In this document: positions 1 through 8,147 of the stretch, one piece after another
Numbering within the stretch: the first letter of the stretch is position 1
Layout: every line of letters begins with the position of its first letter
The notes under the pieces: generated by a model
Database searches by the model: none
Told to the model about the DNA's origin: nothing
Seen by the model: only the letters and a program-made list of their open reading frames with translations
Position numbers and translations under genes: made by a program
Assembly: GCA_035267045.1 (NCBI GenBank)
Contig: DATFMH010000161.1
Coordinates: 1-19,882, forward strand
Length of the DNA stretch: 19,882 nucleotides
Source: DATFMH01 sp035267045
GTDB taxonomy: Bacteria > Bacteroidota > Rhodothermia > Balneolales > DATFMH01
Direction: 5' to 3'

Positions 1-1
1 T

Positions 2-745
2 CAGGCCCTGGGGACAGCACATGCCGTTTATTGTGCAGCTGATTCTCTTGCAGGCGAAGTCATTATCGCATTTGCTGATACGCTCTTTGATTCTGAAACT
101 GTCGTTTCCGTTGAAGATGCCGACAGTGTGATCTGGCTAAAGGAAGTGGAGGATCCGTCACGTTTTGGCGTTGCCGTCCATGAAGGGGAAAAAATCACCG
201 GTTTTGTTGAGAAGCCCACCGAACCTATATCCAGACTGGCTATCATCGGCGTTTATTATTTCAAAAAAGGCGAGGACCTTAAAACAGAAATAAAATACCT
301 GCTCGATAATAACATCACGGGACATGGTGATGAGTATCAGTTGACGGATGCACTCGACCGCCTGTTGAAGAAGGATAACGTATTCAAATCGGCATCAGTC
401 GATGAATGGCTCGATTGCGGCACACTTCCGGCATGGCTCGATACTACAAAAATCATCATTGAAAAGGAAAATCACACCTACGACGAAAGTAAATATTTGA
501 ATTCCAAAATTGTTCCACCCGTTTATATTGGAGAAAATGTTACTATAGAGAACTCCACCGTCGGACCGTATGCAAGTATTGGTGAGGGATCCAAAATTTC
601 AAATAGTTCCATTAATAACAGTATCGTTTTAAACGAAACATCAATATCAGGTTCAGAAATTATTAATGCCACGATAGGCAACCATGTCACGGTAAATGAC
701 TTTAAGGGTGAAACTCACTTGGGTGATCATTCTGCCATACATTAA
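2..745 (+). CDS. Sugar-nucleotide transferase (glucose-1-phosphate thymidylyltransferase-like), 3' part only
   Basis: C-terminal 247 residues of an NDP-sugar pyrophosphorylase that joins a nucleoside triphosphate to a sugar 1-phosphate for cell-surface glycan precursors. The frame is open from base 2, so the true start and the N-terminal G-rich nucleotide loop lie outside the window; the GTG at 128 is internal. Visible family marks are GTAHAV near the window edge, FADTLFD (first metal-binding Asp), FVEKP, GVYYF, DEYQLTDAL and WLDCGT (second metal-binding Asp). From about base 500 the protein turns into a left-handed beta-helix of hexapeptide-type repeats (VYIGENVTIENSTVG and following turns), typical of RmlA-like and mannose-1-phosphate-type fusions. 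The nucleotide and sugar used cannot be decided without the N-terminus. A 109-nt gap with no clear terminator separates it from the next gene. Confidence 0.85.
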   Translation, partial: QALGTAHAVYCAADSLAGEVIIAFADTLFDSETVVSVEDADSVIWLKEVEDPSRFGVAVHEGEKITGFVEKPTEPISRLAIIGVYYFKKGEDLKTEIKYLLDNNITGHGDEYQLTDALDRLLKKDNVFKSASVDEWLDCGTLPAWLDTTKIIIEKENHTYDESKYLNSKIVPPVYIGENVTIENSTVGPYASIGEGSKISNSSINNSIVLNETSISGSEIINATIGNHVTVNDFKGETHLGDHSAIH

Positions 746-802
746 ACCCTGATATTTTTATCTATTTAAAACTGTATAAATTACCATAAATAATCCCCGA
801 TA

Positions 803-845
803 TATCTATAACAAAACGCCAATGCCGGTAATACCGTTATAGATA
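803..845 (+). promoter_or_regulatory. Stem-loop just upstream of the CCA-enzyme start
   Basis: A perfect 10-bp inverted repeat, TATCTATAAC at 803-812 and GTTATAGATA at 836-845, with a 23-nt loop. It ends 9 nt before the TTG start at 855, where a ribosome binding site would sit. No T-run follows, so it does not look like a terminator. It may be an operator or an RNA hairpin affecting translation of the gene; function is inferred from position only. Confidence 0.4.
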
Positions 846-854
846 GAATAGAAT

Positions 855-2297
855 TTGGTTTTGATTCAAGAAGCAGAAACATTGGAAATCAATAAGATAA
901 GCAAGAAGCACCTGGATGTATTTAAAGTAATCTCTGAGGCCGCCGATCAAATCGGACAGGAAGTATATGTCATTGGAGGTTATGTGCGGGATTACTATAT
1001 GAATCGCATTCAGGAACAGGCTGAGTTTGATATCGATTTTGTAACGGTTGGTTCCGGTATCAAACTGGCAAAGAGAGTGGCTCAACAGCTTGGTGCCAGT
1101 CATATTTCCGTTTTCAAGCAATTCGGTACCGCCCAGGTTAAAACCAATGGACTCGTACTCGAATTTGTAGGAGCCCGTAAAGAAAGTTATCGCCGTGATT
1201 CACGAAAACCAGTTGTTGAAAACGGGACGTTGAGAGACGATCAGGTTCGCCGTGATTTCACAATTAATGCGTTATCCTGGTCATTGAATAAAGACGATTT
1301 CGGTAGTTTACGCGATCCCTTTGATGGTATGAGCGACCTGGGAAAAAAACTTATTCGCACTCCTATTGATCCCGAAATCACTTTTGACGATGACCCCCTG
1401 CGCATGCTTCGCGCTATTCGCTTTGCTACACAGTTAAATTTCAATATTGAAGATAACACCTATGATGGTATCCGGAAGATGGCCAAACGGTTATCTATCG
1501 TATCTAAAGAACGCATTATTGATGAGATAAATAAAATTGTGTTGGCTCCCAAACCCTCTATAGGGTTTGCCTTATTGTTTAAGACCGGTATCTTAAAATT
1601 GATTTTTCCTGAAATGCACAATTTGCATGGTGTGGATGAAATAGATGGTATACGCCATAAAGATAATTTCTGGCATACCCTAAAGGTACTGGATAACACC
1701 GCAAAAAAATCTGATGATCTCTGGTTGCGATGGGCAGCTATCATGCATGATATAGCCAAGCCCCCGACCAAACGATTTCAACCCGAAGCCGGCTGGACCT
1801 TCCACGGCCATGATGCCCTCGGCGCTAAATGGACCCCCAAAATATTCCGCAGGCTGGGTTTACCGCTCGATGAACGCATGCGTTTTGTTAAGAAGTTGGT
1901 ACGCCTCCATCTTCGTCCCATTGCACTTGTCAGCGATGAGGTTACAGACAGTGCCATCCGGCGGCTGCTTTTTGAAGCCGGAGACGATATTGACGACCTT
2001 ATGATTTTATGCCGGGCGGATATAACCAGTAAAAACGATCGAAAAGTCAGGCAGTATCTCAATAACTTTGATAAAGTTGAACAAAGAATGGAAGAAGTTG
2101 AGAAAAAAGATCGTCTTCGTAACTGGCAACCGCCTGTCGATGGAAAGGAAATCATGGATGCTCTGAAAATCAACCCCGGTCCTGTTGTCGGGAAGATTAA
2201 GAAAGATATTGAGGAGGCGATACTCAACGGTGATATTCCAAATGAACACGATGCAGCGTTCGATTACATGATTAAAATCAAAGACAAATATGTGTAG
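855..2297 (+). CDS. cca: CCA-adding tRNA nucleotidyltransferase / poly(A) polymerase family with HD domain
   Basis: Class II nucleotidyltransferase that adds or repairs the 3' CCA of tRNA in the cytoplasm; 480 residues. The head domain shows GGYVRD (41-46), the catalytic pair D59/D61 in FDIDFV, RRDFTINAL (132-140) and DPLRMLRAIRFA (180-191). A C-terminal HD phosphohydrolase-type domain follows, with H268, H274, the HD pair at 298-299 and H317/H319/D320, as in the Bacteroidetes-type CCA enzymes. The start is uncertain: an in-frame stop at 849-851 excludes anything earlier, no ATG lies near the N-terminus, and TTG codons at 855, 861 and 882 are the options; 855 is the longest. There is no clear Shine-Dalgarno and a hairpin sits just upstream. 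ispE follows after 11 nt. A poly(A) polymerase role cannot be excluded by sequence, but CCA addition is the usual role of this architecture. Confidence 0.9.
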   Translation: MVLIQEAETLEINKISKKHLDVFKVISEAADQIGQEVYVIGGYVRDYYMNRIQEQAEFDIDFVTVGSGIKLAKRVAQQLGASHISVFKQFGTAQVKTNGLVLEFVGARKESYRRDSRKPVVENGTLRDDQVRRDFTINALSWSLNKDDFGSLRDPFDGMSDLGKKLIRTPIDPEITFDDDPLRMLRAIRFATQLNFNIEDNTYDGIRKMAKRLSIVSKERIIDEINKIVLAPKPSIGFALLFKTGILKLIFPEMHNLHGVDEIDGIRHKDNFWHTLKVLDNTAKKSDDLWLRWAAIMHDIAKPPTKRFQPEAGWTFHGHDALGAKWTPKIFRRLGLPLDERMRFVKKLVRLHLRPIALVSDEVTDSAIRRLLFEAGDDIDDLMILCRADITSKNDRKVRQYLNNFDKVEQRMEEVEKKDRLRNWQPPVDGKEIMDALKINPGPVVGKIKKDIEEAILNGDIPNEHDAAFDYMIKIKDKYV

Positions 2298-2308
2298 GTA
2301 GATAAAAT

Positions 2309-3187
2309 ATGGAGAGTCCAATCATATATACTGCCCGTGCATATGCCAAAATAAATTTGGGCCTTCACGTGAATGAACGTCTGCCCAACGCATATCATGA
2401 TATAACAACCGGGTTCTGTTTTATCAACTGGAGTGATCAGTTTAAAATCCACAAATCCGAAAAAACAAAACTCGTAATGTCGGATGAAAACCTTCCGGTT
2501 AATGAATCAAACCTCATCATGAAAGCGTACCTTCTTCTACAACAAGAAGTCGGCTTAGCCGGTCAGTATCATATCGAAGTGGATAAAAAGATACCTGTAG
2601 GCGCCGGACTGGGTGGGGGAAGCAGTGATGCCGCACTTACGCTCAGAATGCTTAATAAAATTGAAGAATTGAATCTAACCGATTCTGAATTGATTGAATT
2701 AGCCCAAAAGCTTGGTTCGGATATTCCGTTATTTATTCGTAACGAACCAGCTATAGGCACCGGTACCGGGACAAACCTCACTCCAGCTTCCATTCAACCA
2801 CAAGCATGGATTGTCACCGTTTACCCCAATTTCGAAAGTAATACAGCTGATGCCTATCAGTTTTGCCAACCTAACCCGCATCACGATTTTGATATAGAAG
2901 ATACGCTCATAAATCAGGAATTAGACGAATGGCAATACCGGCTTATTAATGATCTCGAACCCGTGGTAATGTTTCAACATCCTATGGTTGGGAATATAAA
3001 AGATCAATTGTATGAACTTGGTGCCGTTTATGCTTCCATGAGTGGAAGCGGTTCAGCTGTGTACGGCCTTTTTGAACAGGAATTTGTAGCAACCCACGCT
3101 TATAAGATGTTTCTCGAATATGATATGACTCCCAATCTGACCCGGCCCGGTTTTCAACCTGATAAAGGTATTTATCGACTCTCATAG
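2309..3187 (+). CDS. ispE: 4-diphosphocytidyl-2-C-methyl-D-erythritol kinase
   Basis: GHMP-family kinase that phosphorylates the 2-hydroxyl of CDP-methylerythritol with ATP, the fourth step of the MEP route to isoprenoid precursors; cytoplasmic, 292 residues, normal for the family. Visible motifs are AKINLGL (13-19, with the conserved Lys14), the glycine-rich ATP loop PVGAGLGGGSSDAA (96-109), GSDIP (136-140, with the catalytic-type Asp138) and the C-terminal GHMP motif MSGSGSAVYGLF. The Bacteroidetes-like YHDI segment at 29-32 replaces the usual DGYH-type motif. It starts with ATG and sits 11 nt behind the CCA gene, so the two are probably co-transcribed. No convincing terminator follows. Confidence 0.93.
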   Translation: MESPIIYTARAYAKINLGLHVNERLPNAYHDITTGFCFINWSDQFKIHKSEKTKLVMSDENLPVNESNLIMKAYLLLQQEVGLAGQYHIEVDKKIPVGAGLGGGSSDAALTLRMLNKIEELNLTDSELIELAQKLGSDIPLFIRNEPAIGTGTGTNLTPASIQPQAWIVTVYPNFESNTADAYQFCQPNPHHDFDIEDTLINQELDEWQYRLINDLEPVVMFQHPMVGNIKDQLYELGAVYASMSGSGSAVYGLFEQEFVATHAYKMFLEYDMTPNLTRPGFQPDKGIYRLS

Positions 3188-3267
3188 GGTTTCCATAAAA
3201 AATTAACTTTTAGAATCAGAAATAAATCACCATTTTTGTCTCTTCATAATAAAAGATTTATCACGAA

Positions 3268-3286
3268 ATATTACAGTTATATTACA
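3268..3286. promoter_or_regulatory. Direct repeat ATATTACA, 11-bp period, in glgP leader
   Basis: ATATTACA occurs at 3268-3275 and again at 3279-3286, exactly one helical turn apart, inside the 219-nt leader between ispE and the chosen glycogen phosphorylase start. A 10-bp palindrome CGATGCATCG lies downstream at 3324-3333. Phased half-sites like these are a common layout for a transcription factor site. The leader is AT-rich and no promoter hexamers stand out clearly. No regulator is known from the sequence. Confidence 0.3.
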
Positions 3287-3406
3287 ATTTGGCTCATATA
3301 CATGAACCGTTGAGGGGAACTCTCGATGCATCGGAATTGCTTACAAATTACATAGGTGAGCCAACCGAATAACATCCAAAGATTTTTTTATCAAAAAATA
3401 CAGATA

Positions 3407-5878
3407 ATGGCAAATACTAAAGTTATCGATCCACGTACCGGGTCAGATGTAGAATCTCTTAAACTCGATATTGAGCAACATCTTCGTTTCACTCTTTCCA
3501 AAGACGAATATTCGGCTACCGATTGGGACCATTACAGAAGCCTCGTTCTGGCTGTAATGGACCGCCTTCATCAACGGTGGATTGATACACAACAAGGCTA
3601 TTACCGTGAAGATGTCAAACGTGTGTATTATTTATCCATGGAATTTCTCATCGGCCGGTTACTGGATAGTGCCCTTATCAACCTCGGGTTACTTGATACA
3701 GCCAAAGAAGCTTTGGATGGAATTGGCCTGGATTATGATAAGCTGCGAAATGCAGAATGGGATGCCGGCCTGGGCAACGGTGGCCTCGGGCGTTTAGCAG
3801 CCTGTTTCCTCGATTCAATGGCTACTCTTGGCATACCGGGTTACGGCTACGGAATACGGTATGACTATGGAATTTTTTATCAAAAGATTATTAATGGGTA
3901 CCAGATTGAGTCGCCTGATCTATGGCTGCGCTATGGTAATCCCTGGGATGTCGTCCGTCCCCTGATTGCCTATCCCGTTCATTTTTACGGGCGATCCGTG
4001 CCTTATACCGATGGTGAGGGACGCTTACGCTATCGCCTTGAAGACACCGAAGCTGTACTCGCCCTGGCCTATGACACCCCTGTACCGGGCTATAACAATG
4101 ATGTGGTTAATAATCTGCGTTTATGGAAAGCCGAATCGTCGAAAGCTATCGACTTACACTGTTTCAATCAGGGCGAATATATCGATGCTATACGGGATAC
4201 CGAATTACAGGAAAACATCTCTCGTGTCTTATACCCAAATGACAAGGTTTTCGTCGGACAGGAATTGCGATTGAAGCAGGAATTTTTTCTCGTTTCCGCC
4301 ACACTTCAGGATATTGTTGCGCGGTTCAAGAAAAAGCATAACGACTGGCGAAAATTTCCTGACAAAGTTGCTATACAATGTAACGACACGCATCCGAATC
4401 TTGCCATACCCGAATTAATGCGCATTCTTCTGGATGAAGAAGGCCTGGACTGGGAAACAAGTTGGGATATAGTGAGTAAGTCTATAGCTTATACGAATCA
4501 CACTCTCATGCCGGAAGCACTTGAAAAATGGTCTGTTTCGCTTACACGGACGCTTCTTCCCCGTCAACTGGAAATCATTTACGAGATTAATAACCGGTTT
4601 CTAAATAAAGTCAGGACAAATTTCGGTGAAGATATCAACCGGGTGCGCCGGATGTCGATTATCAGCGAAGGGGAACAACCGAGTATTCAAATGGCCACAC
4701 TCGGTATCGTTGGCTCCCATAAAGTGAATGGCGTATCTGCATTGCATTCTGACCTTTTGAAGAAAACATTATTCCGTGATTTCTACGAACTCTGGAATGA
4801 TAAATTTATCAATGTCACTAATGGTATTACACCCCGTCGATGGTTGAAGCAATGTAATCCCGGGTTATCAAATCTTATTTCCGGTGAAATTGGTGATAAA
4901 TGGATCACCAAACTGGATGAACTGAAACAACTGGAGAAAAAGGCGGAAGATCCTGATTTTCAGAAACAGTTCCGGGAAGTTAAAAATGAGAATAAAAAGC
5001 ATCTCGCCGCTTACGTACAGGAACGTAATAATATAGAACTCAACCTGAATTCAATATTTGATATTCAGATTAAGCGAATTCACGAATATAAACGTCAATT
5101 ATTAGCGCTCTTACATGCGGTTACACTCTATAATCGTATAAAAAAAGATCCTGATGCGCCATTTCAGCCACGCACGCTGTTATTTGCCGGCAAAGCGGCT
5201 CCGGGCTATTCAATGGCAAAGCTTCACATCAAATTGATCAACAGTGTAGCTGAAAAGATTAATAATGATCCTGATGTCGGAGATAAGCTTAAGGTTGTAT
5301 TTCTTGCGAACTACAGCGTTACATTAGCCGAACGCATGATACCGGCAGCCGAGTTATCTGAGCAGATATCCACGGCCGGTATGGAGGCTTCGGGTACGGG
5401 AAATATGAAGTTTGCCCTAAACGGTGCTTTGACAATCGGAACACTCGATGGCGCCAACATTGAGATTAAAGAAGAAGTCGGTGATGAAAACATCTTCATC
5501 TTTGGCCTTACCGTCGATGAAATCGAGGAAATGCGCCGTACCGGCTATGATTCCACAAAATTCTATAATGGTAATACGGAATTGAAACAAGCCCTCGATC
5601 AAATCAACAGTGGATATTTCAGTCCGAATCAATCGGATCTCTTCCAGCCTGTCGTAAATGCCCTGTTGGAGGAAAATGATTATTTCATGGTACTCGCTGA
5701 TTATGAACGGTATATCAAAAAACAGGAAGAGGTTGAAAAGATATATCAGCAACCGGACCTCTGGTGGAAACGAGCTATCCTTAATACGGCCAGAATGGGT
5801 AAATTTTCATCCGACCGTACGATCATGGAGTATACAAACAAGATTTGGGGAGCGAAGGCGTATACCGAGACGAAGTGA
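3407..5878 (+). CDS. glgP: Glycogen/starch/alpha-glucan phosphorylase (GT35)
   Basis: Pyridoxal-phosphate enzyme that releases glucose 1-phosphate from the ends of glycogen or maltodextrin; cytoplasmic. With the ATG at 3407 it has 823 residues, the normal size for bacterial family members. Motifs along the chain are MEFLIGRLL, the glycine-rich NGGLGRLAACFLDS, CNDTHPNLAIPELMR, IKRIHEYKRQLL, and EASGTGNMKFALNGALT, whose Lys (codon 5408-5410, about residue 668) binds the cofactor. A GTG at 3356 in the same frame would add 17 residues (SQPNNIQRFF and so on) that do not resemble family N-termini, so I prefer the ATG, although neither has a strong ribosome binding site. It stands alone behind a leader with phased repeats. 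No separate allosteric domain is seen. Glycogen versus maltodextrin preference cannot be read from sequence. Confidence 0.93.
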   Translation: MANTKVIDPRTGSDVESLKLDIEQHLRFTLSKDEYSATDWDHYRSLVLAVMDRLHQRWIDTQQGYYREDVKRVYYLSMEFLIGRLLDSALINLGLLDTAKEALDGIGLDYDKLRNAEWDAGLGNGGLGRLAACFLDSMATLGIPGYGYGIRYDYGIFYQKIINGYQIESPDLWLRYGNPWDVVRPLIAYPVHFYGRSVPYTDGEGRLRYRLEDTEAVLALAYDTPVPGYNNDVVNNLRLWKAESSKAIDLHCFNQGEYIDAIRDTELQENISRVLYPNDKVFVGQELRLKQEFFLVSATLQDIVARFKKKHNDWRKFPDKVAIQCNDTHPNLAIPELMRILLDEEGLDWETSWDIVSKSIAYTNHTLMPEALEKWSVSLTRTLLPRQLEIIYEINNRFLNKVRTNFGEDINRVRRMSIISEGEQPSIQMATLGIVGSHKVNGVSALHSDLLKKTLFRDFYELWNDKFINVTNGITPRRWLKQCNPGLSNLISGEIGDKWITKLDELKQLEKKAEDPDFQKQFREVKNENKKHLAAYVQERNNIELNLNSIFDIQIKRIHEYKRQLLALLHAVTLYNRIKKDPDAPFQPRTLLFAGKAAPGYSMAKLHIKLINSVAEKINNDPDVGDKLKVVFLANYSVTLAERMIPAAELSEQISTAGMEASGTGNMKFALNGALTIGTLDGANIEIKEEVGDENIFIFGLTVDEIEEMRRTGYDSTKFYNGNTELKQALDQINSGYFSPNQSDLFQPVVNALLEENDYFMVLADYERYIKKQEEVEKIYQQPDLWWKRAILNTARMGKFSSDRTIMEYTNKIWGAKAYTETK

Positions 5879-5922
5879 TTTGAGAGCGACCAGCAATCCG
5901 TTTAACTCAGTTATTAAGTGTA

Positions 5923-6005
5923 ATGAGTTATTGAGTATATTGCGTGCAAATAGCATGTGGCAAGGGTTGTATATCTTAATACCTTAATATACTCAATAAC
6001 CTCAT
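5923..6005. repeat. Long inverted repeat downstream of glgP
   Basis: ATGAGTTATTGAGTATATT at 5923-5941 is the reverse complement of 5986-6005 apart from one extra C in the right arm (around 6000-6001). The loop is 44 nt. A direct repeat of GTTATTxAGT with 17-nt period (5910-5919 and 5927-5936) overlaps the left arm. There is no T-run after the right arm, so a standard intrinsic terminator is unlikely. It could be a small mobile-element footprint or an mRNA 3'-end stabiliser for glgP. Confidence 0.6.
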
Positions 6006-6088
6006 AACCCGAATTTCACTATGCACTATGCGCCTTGTGCAAAATCGACGTTCTGCTGTTGATGTCACATATTAATAAAACTACGGAA

Positions 6089-6127
6089 GGGGATTACCAC
6101 GGCCATTCGGCCTCGCAATGACAATCA
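6089..6127. repeat. REP-like intergenic element (TCATTGCGAGGCC type)
   Basis: Read on the minus strand it runs from GATTGTCATTGCGAGGCC to GGTAATCCCC with a central GGCC-GAAT-GGCC hairpin (6101-6112 on the plus strand). From memory, sequences of the form GTCATTGCGAGG...GGCAATC occur as dispersed intergenic repeats in many bacterial genomes. Only one copy is visible here, so the repeat assignment rests on that recollection and on the hairpin. Confidence 0.45.
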
Positions 6128-6139
6128 GACTGTTTTCTC

Positions 6140-6167
6140 CCTGTGATAGCTCTGTGGTTAATTTTTT
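6140..6167. repeat. Short dispersed repeat, copy A (CCTGTGAT...CTCTGTGGTTAA)
   Basis: CCTGTGAT (6140-6147) followed closely by CTCTGTGGTTAA (6150-6161) and a T-run. The same two blocks occur in the same order near the right end of the window, at 19775-19806, with a longer spacer. Copy A touches the stop codon of the tonB gene (6166-6168). Confidence 0.45.
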
Positions 6168-6987
6168 AGTCGAGGACGAAGCGGAAGGTTATGGTTCCCC
6201 ATTGGGGTTGTTGAGGCACACCCGAGGGTAGCGGGGAGAATCGCCAATTACGCAGAGTCTTGATAACTTCTTTTTCCAACTCGGGATTCATCTTTTTAAG
6301 GGGGATGATACGTCCGACTGAACCATCCGGCTTCACTTCGAAGCGCATGGTGATTACCGCTTCAACATCGACGGTGTATCCCGGCATAGGCTGTACCATT
6401 GGGGTACGATTGATATCACCTTCCCATTTCAGTGAATAGGGAGCCGATTTTTTTTCATTGTTCCCTTTACCCTGGTCAGCTTTTACATCCCCTTTTGTTC
6501 CGGATTTATCACCGCTTGTTTTGGCTCCTTTTTGTACTGTTTCTCCTTTATTGGATTCAGGAGCGACTTCCACCTGTTTCTTCTGTGGCTTATCCTGGCT
6601 CTTTTTGGGATTGGTTTTTTTTGTCTTCGGAGTTTTAACAGGCTTGGACTTCACATCCTGCTTTTGTTCGGGCAAATTGACCGCCTTTGTTACCTTTTTC
6701 TTTTCTTTTTGCTCGGTCTTAGGCTTTTTATGCTCTTCCGCTTTGGGTTTGTTGGGCTTGACTTTCGAAGGATTCGGACGTGTAGCAACTTTAGGCTGCT
6801 TCTTTTTGGCGTGTTGCGCAGGTTTTCCTTCACTATAGTTACCAAGCGTGACAGTCATAAACGCAGCACGGGGTGGTGGTTCTTTACCTACATATATAAA
6901 GATTGCAACAACCAACAGTATGATATGTACACCGCTGGTTACCCAAACGCCAAATCGCTGTTCATCCGATATACCTTCTGGAAACAT
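6166..6987 (-). CDS. TonB-family energy transducer
   Basis: Inner-membrane-anchored periplasmic protein that passes energy from an ExbB-ExbD proton channel to outer-membrane partners; 273 residues. Residues 14-33 form one membrane segment that contains T17/S18 and H21, recalling the Ser-xxx-His signature of TonB and TolA anchors. Residues 35-185 are a Lys/Pro-rich, low-complexity linker long enough to cross the periplasm. Residues about 200-273 are a TonB C-terminal domain (MRFEVKPDGSVGRI, a helix with VIKTLRNWRFSPLP, final strand TITFRFVLD). It is the last gene of the operon, 6 nt after exbD. The start is the only sensible ATG before the membrane segment. A TolA-like role is possible because of the SPOR and HU neighbours, but the C-terminal domain is TonB type. 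Confidence 0.88.
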   Translation of the reverse strand: MFPEGISDEQRFGVWVTSGVHIILLVVAIFIYVGKEPPPRAAFMTVTLGNYSEGKPAQHAKKKQPKVATRPNPSKVKPNKPKAEEHKKPKTEQKEKKKVTKAVNLPEQKQDVKSKPVKTPKTKKTNPKKSQDKPQKKQVEVAPESNKGETVQKGAKTSGDKSGTKGDVKADQGKGNNEKKSAPYSLKWEGDINRTPMVQPMPGYTVDVEAVITMRFEVKPDGSVGRIIPLKKMNPELEKEVIKTLRNWRFSPLPSGVPQQPQWGTITFRFVLD

Positions 6988-6993
6988 ATATTT

Positions 6994-7404
6994 TTACCGA
7001 TTCGCTCTCTGCGTCGCTAATACAACTTTCATGTTCAATGCTTTCGCAATATTCATTACGCGGACGGCATCATCAATGATGGCTTCTTTATCCGCCCGTA
7101 ATACTAACGTACTTCGTGGATTTTTCTGATATTCTTTTCGAATTGCACTGGCAAGCATACCCGGGCTAACAAGGTTGCCACCTACATAAAACTTCTTACT
7201 TTTTGTGATGGCAACCGTTATATATTGTGTTTTGCTGGGTGTTCCGCTCTCTGCTTTTGGAATATTTACCTTGATTCCAAAATTGGTTACAAACGAAGAA
7301 GTCAGTAAGAAAAACACCAACAATAGAAACACAATATCGGTTAATGAGGAATGCGAAAATACCGAAAGAGGTTTCAGCCGCTCATTATCTTCTCGAAAAT
7401 TCAT
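6994..7404 (-). CDS. exbD: ExbD/TolR-family proton-channel subunit
   Basis: Small inner-membrane protein of 136 residues that works with ExbB to use the proton-motive force. A short cytoplasmic N-terminus leads into one membrane segment (about 20-39, SLTDIVFLLLVFFLLTSSF) carrying Asp23, the position of the essential proton-carrying Asp of ExbD. The rest is a periplasmic ExbD domain (VAITKSKKFYVGG, STLVLRADKEA, VLATQRANR). It overlaps exbB by 4 nt in an ATGA arrangement, so the two are translationally coupled. Whether it is ExbD-like or TolR-like cannot be settled by eye. Confidence 0.9.
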   Translation of the reverse strand: MNFREDNERLKPLSVFSHSSLTDIVFLLLVFFLLTSSFVTNFGIKVNIPKAESGTPSKTQYITVAITKSKKFYVGGNLVSPGMLASAIRKEYQKNPRSTLVLRADKEAIIDDAVRVMNIAKALNMKVVLATQRANR

Positions 7405-8135
7405 CGTTCTACCGGTTGTTTTTTATTTGAAGGTGTTTGCAGCAGTTCAATAAAATCGGTACTCGAATTTTCCAGCTCGAATATCATCCTGTTAATCTTC
7501 CCTGATAAAAAGTTATAGAAAAAGTAAGCAATGATACCTACCGTCAAACCAAAAGCTGTTGTCAGCAAAGCCTGCCATATACCACCGGCCAGAACACTCG
7601 GATTAACATTACCCTGCAGGTTCTGGATCTGTTGAAAGGCTTCGATCATCCCTGTTACAGTACCCAGGAATCCAAGAAGTGGAGCTGCACCGGCGATGGT
7701 AGCCAGCCAGTCCATTCTCTTCTCCAGCAAATAGCTTTCTTTTTTACCCGCATTTCTGATAGAATCCTCGATATCCAATATAGGTCGGCCTAAACGTTTA
7801 ATACCGGCTTTTAAAATCCTTGCCAGAGGCTTATCCATCTGATCACAATAATGAACAGCTTCGCGAACATTACCGCTTTTAAGCATATTCTCTATTGTTG
7901 TTAAAAAGTGATCCGGGTCGAGCCGCGAATTATTGAGGAAGCGCCATCGTTCGGCAATTACATAGATCGCCAATATTGATAATAATGCTATGGGGATCAT
8001 TATGAGTCCGCCGTCTATAAGCATTTTAAAAAGGGATATTTGGTTACTGTTCTGCGCCATAGCATTCAATGTATCCGCTGCAGATGCAGTATCCTGTGCA
8101 ACAATAGTTAAGAAGGATAATAGGGTTATCATCAT
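7401..8135 (-). CDS. exbB: MotA/TolQ/ExbB-family proton channel protein
   Basis: Inner-membrane channel subunit, 244 residues. A signal-like or extra hydrophobic N-terminus (MITLLSFLTIVA) precedes three membrane segments at about 42-63, 145-168 and 182-208. The family block APLLGFLGTVTGMI (151-164) includes T159, and QALLTTAFGL (188-197) includes T193; these align with the two channel threonines of E. coli ExbB. The acidic residue expected just before, E176 in E. coli, is Q188 here. The start is one of two tandem ATGs behind an A-rich AAAAAG. It lies 12 nt after the HU-SPOR gene and overlaps exbD by 4 nt. It should form the motor that drives the TonB protein at the end of this operon. Confidence 0.9.
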   Translation of the reverse strand: MMITLLSFLTIVAQDTASAADTLNAMAQNSNQISLFKMLIDGGLIMIPIALLSILAIYVIAERWRFLNNSRLDPDHFLTTIENMLKSGNVREAVHYCDQMDKPLARILKAGIKRLGRPILDIEDSIRNAGKKESYLLEKRMDWLATIAGAAPLLGFLGTVTGMIEAFQQIQNLQGNVNPSVLAGGIWQALLTTAFGLTVGIIAYFFYNFLSGKINRMIFELENSSTDFIELLQTPSNKKQPVER

Positions 8136-8147
8136 CTTTTTTAATTT

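Noticed and set aside
1460..2321. Minus-strand open frames opposite the CCA-enzyme gene
   Set aside because: Overlap fully with conserved nucleotidyltransferase and HD motifs on the other strand.
3188..3350. Sigma-70 or Bacteroidetes-type promoter hexamers before glgP
   Set aside because: The region is AT-rich and several weak matches compete; none is good enough to report.
3356..3406. GTG start that would extend glycogen phosphorylase by 17 residues
   Set aside because: The extra residues do not look like a family N-terminus and the ATG at 3407 gives the usual length; kept only as an alternative.
6432..7020. Plus-strand open frames opposite tonB
   Set aside because: They are rich in Phe, Leu and Cys as expected for the complement of Lys-rich coding sequence, and tonB is clearly real.
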